Counted from the stretch's first letter, positions 9,225 to 20,073 are shown. The stretch: DNA of 64,000 nt from Massilia arenae (GCF_008014745.1 NZ_VPFD01000009.1:1-64000); one strand, 5' to 3'. Made by a program: numbers and translations. Notes: generated from the letters alone by a model not told the origin.

Positions 9225-9584
9225 ATGATGGAAATTTATATTTTCGGAAGTCGCGGACCTAGCAATTGCTTCAAACTTGATTCGGATATCGATGTTGTGG
9301 TGGTAGAAGCAGCCGGTGGAAAATCCGATGACTTCCAAAATTTAACAAGCAGGTTTAAACAGTTCGCGCTCGAACATTCGACAAATAGAGCCGGACTTGA
9401 TTTGTTTTATTTATCCGACATCGCGGAGAATCCGCCGATCCTCGAATCGGTGTACGACTTTGGCGATAGAACCATCTCATTTGCGGATGCACAAGAATTC
9501 CAGGATTTTAGAAAAACTTGGAAGGCAATCACTGAAGCAGATTTGATGATAACCGTGATCAATGCTCAAAATAACAGCAGATGA
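9225..9584 (+). CDS. Minimal nucleotidyltransferase (MNT) domain protein
   Basis: The 119-residue protein starts EIYIFGSRG and continues to DSDIDVVVVE, giving the GS...D21-x-D23 motif of polymerase-beta-fold nucleotidyltransferases; a third acidic residue is present in GLDLFYL (D59). All three metal-binding acids are thus kept, so activity is plausible. In HEPN-MNT systems such proteins act as antitoxins by AMPylating the HEPN toxin. No HEPN gene is directly adjacent; the nearest is 0.5 kb upstream. The start is ATG 9225 or 9228; no good ribosome site is seen. Composition is AT-rich like the rest of the island. Confidence 0.72.
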   Translation: MMEIYIFGSRGPSNCFKLDSDIDVVVVEAAGGKSDDFQNLTSRFKQFALEHSTNRAGLDLFYLSDIAENPPILESVYDFGDRTISFADAQEFQDFRKTWKAITEADLMITVINAQNNSR

Positions 9585-9786
9585 GGTTTTGTCGGTTTAC
9601 TCGTCCTACGGTTGTTAGCTATCACCCCCAGTCTGCCATTAGTTCAAATTTCCGCAATCGGTCGGCTCCGGTCATTCACGAGACTATGCGATTTTGGTCC
9701 CATGACCTGTTGTCCTAATTCGAACGTGCGCCTTAGGGCATAGCTGGATGATTTTTTGAAACTTGCATTAGCTAATAAAGATAACC

Positions 9787-10614
9787 ATGAGCGACCAGAA
9801 GAAAAACAATACGGCAACAAAGAAACAGTTAGGGGTTAGGCATATAAAACTCCTTTGGGGGCGAGCAGCGCAGCGTTGTGCGATTTGTCAGAGTGAGTTA
9901 ACTGCTGATGGCGAGACTGCTGGTGCTGACTCGTATGTTTTGGGGGAGCAAGCCCACATTGCGGGGGAAAATCCTGGTTCCGCTCGTTATGATGTCACCT
10001 TGAGCCCAACTTATGTAAACAGTTATGCCAACCTAATTCTTCTCTGTCGAAACCATCATGGCGAAGTAGACAAGAATGAAGACGCTTGGCCTCCATCTCG
10101 ACTACACAAGCTGAAGGCAGACCATGAGTCATGGGTGCGCACTCAGTTCCAAAACCTAAACAACGTATTTCGCCATAGAGACCTTCGAACTCTAGAAGAC
10201 TTAATGTCGAACGTTTATACCGCAGACTTATGCCGGATCTACAACGATCTTCCGAGAAAGATTTTGCAACGAGACTTATATTTTAACGAGTTGTTCAACA
10301 ATGCAATTAACGCGCCTAGCTTTCATCTATTCAACACTACAGTAAATGACATAGTTCTGCGCGCGCAAGAGGCATGGAATCGTTGTTATGATCACTTGGA
10401 GCAGTATCGAGCATCTGATGAGCGACGCTTTTTTTCCAACCCCGGAGACGCACCACTATCTCCCGAGCAACAAGGTCCTTGGGGTGAGATTGAGCAGGCC
10501 AGCAGCGATTTTATTTACGCCATGGATGATCTAATTGGCGAGATTAAAACGCGATTTCAGGAAATTGATTTGGTTGAAACTGATCGGCGCGCTGCAAATC
10601 GTTGGCTAAGATAA
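9787..10614 (+). CDS. HNH endonuclease domain protein
   Basis: The N-terminal ~100 residues form an HNH treble-clef: C31-x2-C34 (RCAICQSE), H57 in EQAHIAGE, N82 in YANLILLC and C87-x2-H90-H91. The remaining ~175 residues are helical with no motif I recognise and may be a target-recognition or effector part. The 275-residue protein is probably a DNA nuclease. HNH proteins of this plain type occur in defence islands and mobile elements, which fits the AT-rich setting and the neighbouring MNT and HEPN genes. It is transcribed alone, 202 bp after the MNT gene, with no good ribosome site in view at ATG 9787. Confidence 0.78.
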   Translation: MSDQKKNNTATKKQLGVRHIKLLWGRAAQRCAICQSELTADGETAGADSYVLGEQAHIAGENPGSARYDVTLSPTYVNSYANLILLCRNHHGEVDKNEDAWPPSRLHKLKADHESWVRTQFQNLNNVFRHRDLRTLEDLMSNVYTADLCRIYNDLPRKILQRDLYFNELFNNAINAPSFHLFNTTVNDIVLRAQEAWNRCYDHLEQYRASDERRFFSNPGDAPLSPEQQGPWGEIEQASSDFIYAMDDLIGEIKTRFQEIDLVETDRRAANRWLR

Positions 10615-10817
10615 CCCTTTGGGTGCTATGAGCAATCTATTAATAAAATTTCCAATTTACTGAGAGACCGATAATGAGAGCGAAAGTCCGATTTGGGTCG
10701 GAAGCCGTCATACAAGGCGCCTGAGCCAATATGTTCTGGCGGGACTGGCGCCATTGCTCGGCTGCTTTCTCATGTCCAGCAGAACCGTCGAGCGGTCTTG
10801 TCAACCGCTTGACACGT

Positions 10818-11888
10818 TCATCCGCCGGGCACGATCGGCCGCGGCGCCACACCCTCCTTAGTCATGACCACCGGCTTGATCGTGCCATCCGCATTGAAGT
10901 ACAAGTGCTCGATCGCCGTCTCGCGGTGATGGCCGTCCTTATCCCCCAACGGCCGGCGGTGGTAGACGATATACCAGTCATCCGTGCCCGGAATATTGGC
11001 CACCGAGTGATGCCCCGCCCCATTGGCGATAGTCGTATCCTGCTGCAGGATCGTGCCAATACGCTTGAACGGCCCAAACGGCGACTTGCTCATGGCATAG
11101 GCAACGCGATAATCCGGCCGCGTCCACCCTCCTTCCGACCACATGAAGTAGTACACGCCATTGCGCTTGGCCATGAACGACCCCTCCACATAAGCCGGAT
11201 CGGGCGTGATCTCCTTATAGGTGGTCCCGTCCGGGAACGGCACGACGCTCAGCAGATCCGGCGCCAGCTTGACGACGTTGGCGTGCTTCCAGCCGCCGTA
11301 ATACATATACACCTGGCCGTCGTCGTCCTTGAACACCATCTGGTCGATCGGCTGGGCCCCGTTGTGGATCTTGTCGATCAGCGGGCGGCCGAGCGCATCC
11401 TTGAACGGGCCTTCGGGCCGGTCGCTGACCGCTACGCCGATGCCGCCCAGCTGGCCATTGGCTTTGATGTCGTTGGCGCCGAAGAACAGGTAGTACTTGC
11501 CGTTGTGCTCGATGGCGGATGGAGCCCACACCGCATACGCCGCCCACGAGACGTTCTCGACGTCGAGTACGTGGGTGTGTTTCGTCCAGTTGACCAGGTC
11601 GGTCGACGAGAAGGCATCGAGGAAGGTCTGCTTCAGGTAGGGTTCCCATATCAGGTCGGACTTGGCGCGCATGGCGTCCTGCTCTGGAGTGAATCCGCGC
11701 GACTTGCGCGGGGCGCCGTAGTGATCCGAATAGGTGGGATAGATCCAGTATTTGTTGCCGTAGATGCGGATTTCTGGGTCGGCGTACCAGCCGGGGACGA
11801 TCGGGTTGGCGGCGTATGAGGCAACGCCCAGGGTGGAGAGTAATACAAGCGCCAGTGATTCTGCGATGACAGTGCGTTTTGTTTTCAT
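10818..11888 (-). CDS. Secreted glycoside hydrolase family 43 (arabinosidase/xylosidase type)
   Basis: A signal peptide (MKTKRTVIAESLALVLLS...SYA) leads into a five-bladed propeller enzyme. GH43 signatures are GWYADPEI (Asp general base), WAPSAIEHNGKYYLFFG (pKa-modulating region) and YVEGSFMAKRNGVYYF (Glu acid). The family removes arabinose or xylose from plant cell-wall polymers; exact specificity cannot be read here. ATG 11888 has AAGGAG six bases upstream. The 356-residue length is normal for a single-domain GH43. It lies just outside the AT-rich island and is GC-rich like the host chromosome. Confidence 0.87.
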   Translation of the reverse strand: MKTKRTVIAESLALVLLSTLGVASYAANPIVPGWYADPEIRIYGNKYWIYPTYSDHYGAPRKSRGFTPEQDAMRAKSDLIWEPYLKQTFLDAFSSTDLVNWTKHTHVLDVENVSWAAYAVWAPSAIEHNGKYYLFFGANDIKANGQLGGIGVAVSDRPEGPFKDALGRPLIDKIHNGAQPIDQMVFKDDDGQVYMYYGGWKHANVVKLAPDLLSVVPFPDGTTYKEITPDPAYVEGSFMAKRNGVYYFMWSEGGWTRPDYRVAYAMSKSPFGPFKRIGTILQQDTTIANGAGHHSVANIPGTDDWYIVYHRRPLGDKDGHHRETAIEHLYFNADGTIKPVVMTKEGVAPRPIVPGG

Positions 11889-11927
11889 GTAGTCTCCTTC
11901 GATTATTCTTGTGGCTACTCCAATTAC

Positions 11928-14444
11928 TTAGGTTCCCGCCTGCGCGGGAACGACGTCGGCAAACGTCTCGGACTGATTGGAATGTTCCTTTGTGCGCACG
12001 CCGTCCAGCACGCGCAGCAGCACGTCGACATTGACCGGCTTGACCAGATGATGCGCGAAGCCCGCGGCCAACGCCGCATCACGGTCCTGCTGCTGGCCGT
12101 ACCCGGTAATGGCGATCAGCGTCGCGTCACGCGTCGCTGGATCGGCCTTGAGTCGGCGCGCCAGTTCGCGCCCATCCATCTCTGGCAGCCCGATATCGAG
12201 CAGGCAAACATCCGGCCGCATGCCCCGCGCGCGCTCGAGCGCCGGCAGCGACGCATGCTCGATCGCCACCTCATGCCCCTGCGCCGACAACAACAGACCC
12301 AGCGTCTCGGCGGCGTCGTGATTGTCATCCACCACCAGCACGCGCAAGGACGCGGCGCCGGCCGGGCAAGCGGCCCCCGGTGAAGGCGCCGACGTTTCTT
12401 CTTCCTGCAGCAGCGGCAAGCTGATCACGAAGGTGCTGCCCTTGCCCAGCCCCGGGCTGGAACAGCCCACCGTGCCGCCATGCAGCTCGACCAGGTGCTT
12501 GACCAGGGCCAGCCCCAGCCCAAGCCCGCCCTGCGAGCGATCAGACGAACGCTCGGCCTGGGTAAACAGGTCGAACACGCGCCCGGTTAGCTCACGGTCC
12601 ATCCCGATACCCTCGTCGCGCACACTGAGCACCAGGCGCGTACCGAGCACCTCGGCGCGCAGGTCGATGCCGCGCCCCGGCGGCGTGTACTTGGCGGCGT
12701 TGCCCAGCACATTGGCCACCACCTGCACCAGGCGCGCCTTGTCGCCGCGCACTGCGGCGTGTTCGGGAGGCAGGCGCACGCCAAGCTGCTGCGAGCGCGC
12801 GTCGATCGTCGGCCGCACCTGCTCCACCGCTTCTTCGACCACGGCGCGCGCCGGCACCCGCGCCTGGCCCAGCGTGATCAGGCCGCGCGTGACGCGCGAC
12901 ACGTCGAGCAGGTCGTCCACCAGGCGTGTCATGTGGCGCACCCGGCGGCCGATGATGGTGCTGCTCTGGTGCACGCGGCGCTCGTCCATATTGCCCATAC
13001 GGAGCAGCTCGGCGGCGGCGCTGATCGGCGCCAGCGGGTTCCTCAGCTCGTGCGCCAGCATGGCCAGGAATTCGTCCTTGCGGCGGTCGGCGTCCATCAG
13101 TTTTTCTTCGGCCAGCTTGCGGTCGGTGATGTCGCGGAAGAAGCTGGCGATGCCGCCGTCCTGAGTCGGATAGGCGCGGATATCGGTCCAGATGCGGCGC
13201 CCGTCGGGGAAGGTGTGGCATTGCTCGGCGGCGCCGGCGCGGCGCGTTTCCATCACGCGGTGGTACATGCGGCCGGCCTCGCTGTCGGCCATGGAGGTGA
13301 ACACTTCCCAGTGGTTGCGGCCGATGACTTCCTCGCGCGTGACGGCGCAGATGCGCAGGCCCTCGGCGTTCATGCGCAGCATAATCCAGTTGCGGTCGAA
13401 CAGTGCGAAGCCTTCGGAGATATTGTCGAAGATGTCACGGCTGCGGTCGCGCTCTTCGCGCAGCAGCGCCTGGGCGCGCGCGGTCTCGGCCGCGGCCCAG
13501 GTGCGCTCGGCCACGTCGCGCGCGAGCTGGACGTCGTGGGCGGTCCAGGACCGCGGGTTCGGCGCATCGACGCCCAGGCAGGCGATCAGGCGGCCGGCTT
13601 TCACCAGCGGCACCACCAGCAGGGCGCCGATGCGCTCGTCGCGCCAGGCGGCGCGCAGGCCTTGCGCGCGCGGGTCGTTGGCCGCGTCGTGGATCTGCAC
13701 CACGGCGCCGCTGCGCAGCTCGTCCACCACTGCGGGGCTAAAATCGTGCAGCGGCGAGCGCAGCGCGGCCGGCGCATTTGCGCCATCCTGGGACCACAGG
13801 CGCGGCACGTCCAGCTGGCCGCTGAGCGGATCGATCTCGGCATACAGCACCCGGGCGGCGCCGAGCTCCACGCCCAGCAAGGCGCTGGCGGTGGCGATCA
13901 CCTCCCCCGGATCGTCGATCGGGCCCAGCGCATCGGACACCCTGAGCTGGAAGGCGGCGCGCCGCTCGGCCAGCACGCGGCCGGTGGTTTCCATGCAGGT
14001 GCAGAACAGGCCGCCGACCTGGCCGGCCGCGTCGACCAGCGGGGCATACGAGAAGGTGAACCAGGCGCGCTCGGGATAGCCGTTGCGCTGCAGGTTCAGC
14101 TCGAGGTCTTCGAAGAACACCGCCTCGCCCGCCATGGTGCGCTCGAGCAGCGGCCGCAGGTCGGGCCAGGCTTCGGGCCACACCTCGGCGAACGGCAGGC
14201 CGGGCGCGCACGGATAGCGCTCGCCCAGGATGGGGATGTAGGCGTCGTTGAACAGGAAGGCGAACTGCGGTCCCCACGCGATGAACATCGGGAAGGACGA
14301 ATGCAGCATCATGTCCACTGCGGTGCGCAGGGATGGCGGCCAGCCGTCGGCCGGGCCGAGGCTGGACGCCTGCCAGTCGTGGCCGCGCATGCGCGAAGCT
14401 ACCTGGCCGTCACTCGAGAAAGCGGTATGCGGGAGCGGAACCAT
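11928..14444 (-). CDS. PAS/GAF hybrid sensor histidine kinase with receiver domain
   Basis: The 838-residue protein has an N-terminal PAS-like region (SFPMFIAWGPQFAFLFNDAY), a GAF domain (about 185-325), a second PAS (about 345-455), HisKA with H465 in MLAHELRNP, a HATPase with GNAAKY and GLGLGLALVK, and a receiver domain whose phosphoacceptor is D750 in LLDIGLPEMDG. It is a cytoplasmic hybrid kinase; the signal is unknown. ATG 14444 starts the usual PAS and avoids a basic read-through. The last eight residues, VVPAQAGT, are encoded by a dispersed hairpin repeat that also brings the stop codon. Confidence 0.9.
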   Translation of the reverse strand: MVPLPHTAFSSDGQVASRMRGHDWQASSLGPADGWPPSLRTAVDMMLHSSFPMFIAWGPQFAFLFNDAYIPILGERYPCAPGLPFAEVWPEAWPDLRPLLERTMAGEAVFFEDLELNLQRNGYPERAWFTFSYAPLVDAAGQVGGLFCTCMETTGRVLAERRAAFQLRVSDALGPIDDPGEVIATASALLGVELGAARVLYAEIDPLSGQLDVPRLWSQDGANAPAALRSPLHDFSPAVVDELRSGAVVQIHDAANDPRAQGLRAAWRDERIGALLVVPLVKAGRLIACLGVDAPNPRSWTAHDVQLARDVAERTWAAAETARAQALLREERDRSRDIFDNISEGFALFDRNWIMLRMNAEGLRICAVTREEVIGRNHWEVFTSMADSEAGRMYHRVMETRRAGAAEQCHTFPDGRRIWTDIRAYPTQDGGIASFFRDITDRKLAEEKLMDADRRKDEFLAMLAHELRNPLAPISAAAELLRMGNMDERRVHQSSTIIGRRVRHMTRLVDDLLDVSRVTRGLITLGQARVPARAVVEEAVEQVRPTIDARSQQLGVRLPPEHAAVRGDKARLVQVVANVLGNAAKYTPPGRGIDLRAEVLGTRLVLSVRDEGIGMDRELTGRVFDLFTQAERSSDRSQGGLGLGLALVKHLVELHGGTVGCSSPGLGKGSTFVISLPLLQEEETSAPSPGAACPAGAASLRVLVVDDNHDAAETLGLLLSAQGHEVAIEHASLPALERARGMRPDVCLLDIGLPEMDGRELARRLKADPATRDATLIAITGYGQQQDRDAALAAGFAHHLVKPVNVDVLLRVLDGVRTKEHSNQSETFADVVPAQAGT
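11931..11955. repeat. Dispersed hairpin repeat, GTTCCCGC flavour, inside a gene end
   Basis: GGTTCCCGCCTGCGCGGGAA followed by CGACG: arms GTTCCCGC / GCGGGAAC form a stable hairpin. It occupies the 3' end of the hybrid kinase gene. Same core as the copies at 20105-20215. Confidence 0.8.
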
Positions 14445-14508
14445 ACCGCCGATTGTCGCATACCTTCCTGTCAATACATCGCAGTTTTTTGCTGCGATTT
14501 TTGCAACA

Positions 14509-15093
14509 TTACTTCTGGATGAAGTGCTCGCGGTAATAGCGCAGTTCTTCGATCGATTCGGTGATGTCGGCCAGGGCCGTGTGCTTCTGGTGCTTCTTGA
14601 AGCCGGTGGCAACCTCTGGCTTCCAGCGGCGGCACAATTCCTTCAGGGTCGACACGTCCAGGTTACGGTAGTGGAAGAACGCCTCCAGCTTCGGCATGCC
14701 GCGCGCCATGAAGCGGCGGTCCTGGCAGATCGAGTTACCGCACATCGGCGATTTGTTCGAGGGCACGTACTGCTTGAGGAAGGCGATCAGTTCCTGCTCG
14801 GCCTGGGCTTCGGTCACGGTCGAGGCTTTCACGCGGTCGATCAGGCCCGACTTGCCGTGGGTGCCCTTGTTCCAGTTATCCATCTTGTCGAGGGTTGCGT
14901 CCGACTGGTGGATGGCGAATACCGGGCCTTCGGCGATGATGTTCAGCTCTGGGTCGGTGACGACCACCGCCACTTCGATGATGCGGTCGTTGTCCGGGTC
15001 CAGGCCGGTCATTTCCATGTCCACCCAGACCAGGTTGAACTCGTTTGGACGCTGGGCTGCGGCGGACTCGGTGGTTGGTGTAGCTTGTGACAT
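14509..15093 (-). CDS. orn: Oligoribonuclease
   Basis: Orn degrades 2-5 nt RNA and the c-di-GMP breakdown product pGpG to mononucleotides in the cytoplasm. The 194-residue protein shows the DEDDh exonuclease motifs: [21 protein letters not shown] and [11 protein letters not shown]. Length and sequence are typical. ATG 15093 is chosen; the longer frame to 15150 adds a basic tail that is not family-like. It is divergent from the M48 protease gene and 64 bp upstream of the hybrid kinase. Its role in pGpG removal ties it to the GGDEF/EAL proteins elsewhere in the window. Confidence 0.96.
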   Translation of the reverse strand: MSQATPTTESAAAQRPNEFNLVWVDMEMTGLDPDNDRIIEVAVVVTDPELNIIAEGPVFAIHQSDATLDKMDNWNKGTHGKSGLIDRVKASTVTEAQAEQELIAFLKQYVPSNKSPMCGNSICQDRRFMARGMPKLEAFFHYRNLDVSTLKELCRRWKPEVATGFKKHQKHTALADITESIEELRYYREHFIQK

Positions 15094-15153
15094 AATTCTC
15101 TCTTTGCCTAGTCGTGTTTTACACTTAATCCTGCATTTTCTCACAGGCACAGA

Positions 15154-16416
15154 ATGTCATCATTCGGGTTTTCGGTTTTGTTCGTCGTTTTCTTCGCGCT
15201 CACCATGGTGCTGCGCACCTGGCTGGCCGCGCGCCACATCCGGCACATCGCGCGCCATCGCGCCAGCGTGCCGGCCGAGTTTGCGCCAAAGGTGCCGCTG
15301 GCGGCGCACCAGAAAGCGGCCGACTATACCGTTGCCAAGACCGGCCTCGGCCTGGTGGGCATGCTGTGGGGCGGCGCGGTCCTGATCGGCTTTACCCTGC
15401 TGGGCGGCCTGCAGCTGCTGTCGCTGGCCCTGCTGCCGTTGACCGGTCCGGGGCTGTGGCACCAGATGGCGCTGGTGATCGCGTTCGGCGTGATTTCCAG
15501 CCTGCTCGACCTGCCGCTGGACTGGTACCGCCAGTTCGTGCTGGAGCAGCGCTTCGGCTTCAACAAGATGACGCCGGGCCTGTGGTTCAGCGACCTGGTC
15601 AAGAGCACGATCGTGGGCGCCGTCATCGGCCTGCCGCTGCTGTGGGTCGTGCTCACCCTGATGGACAAGTCGGGCGAGCTGTGGTGGTTCTATACCTGGC
15701 TGGTGTGGAGCGGCTTCCAGTTGCTCATGATTGCGATCTACCCGAGCGTGATCGCGCCGATGTTCAATAAATTCAGCCCGCTCGAAGACGCCAGCCTCAA
15801 GCAGCGCATCGAGAGCCTGATGGCGCGCGTCGGCTTCGCATCGCGCGGCCTGTTCGTGATGGACGGCTCCAAGCGCAGCGCCCACGGCAATGCCTATTTC
15901 TCGGGCTTCGGCCGCGCCAAGCGCATCGTGTTCTTCGACACCCTGCTGTCGCGACTCGAGCCGCAAGAGATCGAAGCCGTGCTGGCGCACGAACTGGGCC
16001 ACTTCAAGCTGCGCCACATCGTCAAGCGCGTTGCCGTGATGTTCGCGATGTCACTGGCCTTCCTGGCCCTGCTCGGCTATCTGAAAGGCCAGGCCTGGTT
16101 CTATACGGGCCTGGGCGTGCTGCCCTTCATGAACGTCTCGAACGACGGCATGGCCCTGATCCTGTTCATGCTGGTACTCCCGGTGTTTACTTTCCCGCTG
16201 GCGCCGCTGTCGTCGATCAGCTCGCGCAAGCACGAATTCGAGGCCGACGCCTTCGCGGCCCAGCATACCGATAGCCGCCACCTGGTATCGGCCCTGGTCA
16301 AGATGTACGAGGACAACGCCTCCACGCTCACCCCGGACCCGCTGCACTCGGCCTTCTACGATTCGCATCCGCCGGCCTCGGTGCGCGTGAAACACCTGAC
16401 GATGGCGGGCGCATGA
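15154..16416 (+). CDS. M48 family integral-membrane zinc protease (Ste24/CAAX protease-like)
   Basis: The 420-residue protein has about six membrane segments, the zinc motif HELGH at 279-283 ([13 protein letters not shown]) and the third ligand E363 in [10 protein letters not shown], which together define M48A Ste24-type peptidases. Bacterial members act at the inner membrane in protein quality control; they do not process CAAX proteins because bacteria lack prenylation. The gene overlaps phhB by 4 bp (ATGA), which in turn overlaps rsgA by 4 bp, so the three are one operon. Confidence 0.92.
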   Translation: MSSFGFSVLFVVFFALTMVLRTWLAARHIRHIARHRASVPAEFAPKVPLAAHQKAADYTVAKTGLGLVGMLWGGAVLIGFTLLGGLQLLSLALLPLTGPGLWHQMALVIAFGVISSLLDLPLDWYRQFVLEQRFGFNKMTPGLWFSDLVKSTIVGAVIGLPLLWVVLTLMDKSGELWWFYTWLVWSGFQLLMIAIYPSVIAPMFNKFSPLEDASLKQRIESLMARVGFASRGLFVMDGSKRSAHGNAYFSGFGRAKRIVFFDTLLSRLEPQEIEAVLAHELGHFKLRHIVKRVAVMFAMSLAFLALLGYLKGQAWFYTGLGVLPFMNVSNDGMALILFMLVLPVFTFPLAPLSSISSRKHEFEADAFAAQHTDSRHLVSALVKMYEDNASTLTPDPLHSAFYDSHPPASVRVKHLTMAGA

Positions 16417-16745
16417 AGCTGGAGCATCGCGACTGCATCCACAACGCGAGGGCGCTCGATCCGTGGGTGATCGACGCCCTGCTGGCCGACGTACCCGACT
16501 GGACCGCGATCGACGGCATCCTGTCGCGCGAATTCAAGCTGCCGGACTACCGCGCCACCATCGCCTTCGTCAACGCGGTGGCGCAGGTCGCCGACACGCA
16601 GGATCACCACCCCGACATGACGGTCGGATACGCCACCTGCCGCGTGACCTGGAGCACCCACTCGGCCGGCGGCGCCCTGACTGAAAACGATTTTATCTGC
16701 GCCGCGAAAGTGAATGCGCTTTACCTTGGAATGACCAGCGCATGA
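16413..16745 (+). CDS. phhB: Pterin-4a-carbinolamine dehydratase
   Basis: PCD recycles the tetrahydropterin cofactor of aromatic amino acid hydroxylases by dehydrating 4a-hydroxytetrahydrobiopterin. The 110-residue protein has the family pattern [19 protein letters not shown] followed by [10 protein letters not shown] and [12 protein letters not shown]-like strand (here [13 protein letters not shown]). No phenylalanine hydroxylase gene is in the window, so the enzyme acts in trans or has another use. Translationally coupled to the genes on both sides. Confidence 0.93.
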   Translation: MKLEHRDCIHNARALDPWVIDALLADVPDWTAIDGILSREFKLPDYRATIAFVNAVAQVADTQDHHPDMTVGYATCRVTWSTHSAGGALTENDFICAAKVNALYLGMTSA

Positions 16746-17656
16746 GCGACAAGAACAGTGAATTGACCGGCACCATCATCGCGGCCCACGGCCGCCACTA
16801 CCTGGCCGACGCCGGCGGCGAAAAGCTGCAATGCGTCACGCGTGGCAAGAAGACCAATGTGGCCGTAGGCGACGTGGTGCACCTCAAGCGCACCTCGAAC
16901 GACCAGGCCGTGATCGAAAAGATCGCGGACCGCACCACCCTGCTCTATCGCTCCGACCAATATAAATCGAAGCTGCTGGCGGCGAACATCTCGCGCCTGT
17001 TCATCGTCGTCGCCACCGAGCCCGGTTTTACCGACGACCTGGTGTCGCGCGCGCTGGTTGCCTGCGAGGCGGCCGGCATCGAGGCCCACCTCATCCTGAA
17101 CAAGACCGACGTCGAAGACTTGCTGCCGCGCGCACGCGAGCGCGTTGCGCCGTATGCCGCGCTGGGTTATCCGGTGCACGAGGTATCGGCCACCGGGAAC
17201 CCCGAACAGACCGTGGCCACCCTGGCCCCGCTGCTCGAAGGCCACTCGTCGATCTTCATCGGCCAGTCCGGCATGGGCAAGTCGTCGATGATCAACCTGC
17301 TGGTGCCGGACGCCGACATCGCGGTGCGCGAAATCTCGGCCGCCCTCGACACCGGCAAGCACACCACGACGTTCACCAGGCTGTACTGGCTGCCGGAAGT
17401 CGACGGCAAGACCTCGGCGATCATCGATTCGCCCGGCTTCCAGGAGTTCGGCCTGTACCACCTGACGGAAGGGATGCTCGAGCGCGCCTTCGTCGAGTTC
17501 AAGCCCTACCTGGGCGGCTGTAAGTACTATAACTGCCGCCACCTGGCCGAACCGCAGTGCGCCGTGCTGGACGCGGTCGCCGACGGCAAGATCGCGCGCA
17601 TGCGCCACGAGCTGTATGGGCAGTTGCTGCACGAATCGGCCCAGACGCTATATTAG
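16742..17656 (+). CDS. rsgA: Ribosome small subunit-dependent GTPase A
   Basis: RsgA helps the late maturation of the 30S subunit. The 304-residue protein has an N-terminal OB fold (residues 1-70), a circularly permuted GTPase with NKTD ([10 protein letters not shown]) before the P-loop GQSGMGKSS, the DSPGF switch, and a C-terminal zinc finger with Cys/His in [15 protein letters not shown]. All motifs are intact and the length is normal. Last gene of the M48-phhB-rsgA operon. Confidence 0.96.
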   Translation: MSDKNSELTGTIIAAHGRHYLADAGGEKLQCVTRGKKTNVAVGDVVHLKRTSNDQAVIEKIADRTTLLYRSDQYKSKLLAANISRLFIVVATEPGFTDDLVSRALVACEAAGIEAHLILNKTDVEDLLPRARERVAPYAALGYPVHEVSATGNPEQTVATLAPLLEGHSSIFIGQSGMGKSSMINLLVPDADIAVREISAALDTGKHTTTFTRLYWLPEVDGKTSAIIDSPGFQEFGLYHLTEGMLERAFVEFKPYLGGCKYYNCRHLAEPQCAVLDAVADGKIARMRHELYGQLLHESAQTLY

Positions 17657-17698
17657 GAATAGAAACCGTCACTTTCCCTAACGGAAAGAAAAAGCCCT

Positions 17699-17704
17699 TA
17701 TAAT
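17699..17704 (+). promoter_or_regulatory. Candidate -10 box of the argF promoter
   Basis: A perfect TATAAT lies 30 bp before the argF start, in a short AT-rich gap after rsgA. No good -35 is seen 16-18 bp upstream, so activator or other factors may be needed, or this is chance. Confidence 0.35.
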
Positions 17705-17734
17705 TCAAGGGACAACAAACGAGTAGACCAGATT

Positions 17735-18658
17735 ATGCCAGGCACCACTCCGATCAAGCACTTCCTGCAATTCTCCGACTTCACGCGCGACGAGTTCGAA
17801 TACGTCATCAAGCGCGCGGCGATCATCAAGCGCAAGTTCAAGGCCTATGAGGTCTATCATCCGCTGGTCGACCGCACCCTGGTGATGGTGTTCGAAAAGA
17901 GCTCGACCCGTACCCGCCTCTCTTTCGAGGCCGGCATGCACCAGCTGGGCGGCGCCGCCATCTACCTGAACACCCGCGACAGCCAGTTGGGCCGCGGCGA
18001 GCCGGTCGAAGACGCCGGCCAGGTGATGAGCCGCATGTGCGACATCATCATGGTCCGCACCTTTGGCCAGGACATCATCGACCGCTTCGCCGCCAATTCG
18101 CGCGTCCCGGTCATCAACGGTCTCACCAACGAACACCATCCCTGCCAGGTGCTGGCCGACGTGTTCACCTTCTGGGAACACCGCGGCTCGATCGCCGGCA
18201 AGACGGTGGCCTGGATCGGCGACGCCAACAATATGCTGTACTCGTGGCTGCAGGCGGCCGAAGTGTTCGGCTTCCACCTGAACGTCTCGACGCCGAAGGG
18301 CTACGAGATGGATCCGAGCCTCGTCAACACCACGCGCTACACGCTGTTCGACAACCCGTCGGACGCCTGCGCCGGCGCCCACCTGGTCAATACCGACGTC
18401 TGGACCAGCATGGGCTACGAGAAGGAAAACGCTGAGCGCCTGAAAGCCTTCGACGGCTTCATCGTCGACGAAGCCAAGATGGCGCGCGCGGCCAGCGACG
18501 CCCTGTTCATGCACTGCCTGCCCGCGCACCGCGGCGAGGAAGTCTCGGCCGGCGTCATCGACGGCCCGCAATCGGTGGTCTGGGATGAAGCCGAAAACCG
18601 CCTGCACGTGCAAAAAGCCCTGATCGAATACCTGCTGCTCGGTCGCATTGAAGATTAA
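17735..18658 (+). CDS. argF: Ornithine carbamoyltransferase
   Basis: Catalyses carbamoyl phosphate plus ornithine to citrulline in arginine synthesis. The 307-residue protein has the carbamoyl-phosphate site EKSSTRTRLSFE, the HPCQ motif (NEHHPCQVLAD) and the ornithine-loop HCLPAHRGEEV. It lies 115 bp upstream of argG, the next enzyme, on the same strand; no hairpin terminator separates them, so they may be partly co-transcribed. Confidence 0.97.
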   Translation: MPGTTPIKHFLQFSDFTRDEFEYVIKRAAIIKRKFKAYEVYHPLVDRTLVMVFEKSSTRTRLSFEAGMHQLGGAAIYLNTRDSQLGRGEPVEDAGQVMSRMCDIIMVRTFGQDIIDRFAANSRVPVINGLTNEHHPCQVLADVFTFWEHRGSIAGKTVAWIGDANNMLYSWLQAAEVFGFHLNVSTPKGYEMDPSLVNTTRYTLFDNPSDACAGAHLVNTDVWTSMGYEKENAERLKAFDGFIVDEAKMARAASDALFMHCLPAHRGEEVSAGVIDGPQSVVWDEAENRLHVQKALIEYLLLGRIED

Positions 18659-18772
18659 TTTTTTTACCCCCGAAGCTTGATCGTTGGCCATCCGTCCTGT
18701 TGTAATGACAGGATGGATTTGCGCGCCAGCTGACCATTACTCCTCTACCATCCCTCCATCACTGGAACTCCC

Positions 18773-20005
<1,233 letters not shown>

Positions 20006-20048
20006 GGCGGTTGGAACCGGCTTGATAGCTGGTTTCGGCTGCGATGGG

Positions 20049-20073
20049 AAGCCGCCTTTGGGCGGCTTTTTTT
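20049..20073 (+). terminator. Intrinsic terminator of argG
   Basis: AAGCCGCC-TTTG-GGCGGCTT forms an eight-base-pair stem with a four-base loop, directly followed by a run of T to 20073. It lies 44 bp after the argG stop. Confidence 0.9.

Noticed and set aside
9135-9338. Small minus-strand frame over the MNT start
   Set aside because: It overlaps the catalytic start of the MNT gene and shows no ribosome site or recognisable protein.
7230-10700. Integrated plasmid or prophage explanation for the AT-rich island
   Set aside because: No integrase, replication, capsid or attachment repeats are visible; only accessory genes are seen.
18659-18772. Terminator between argF and argG
   Set aside because: A T-run follows the argF stop but no stem precedes it.
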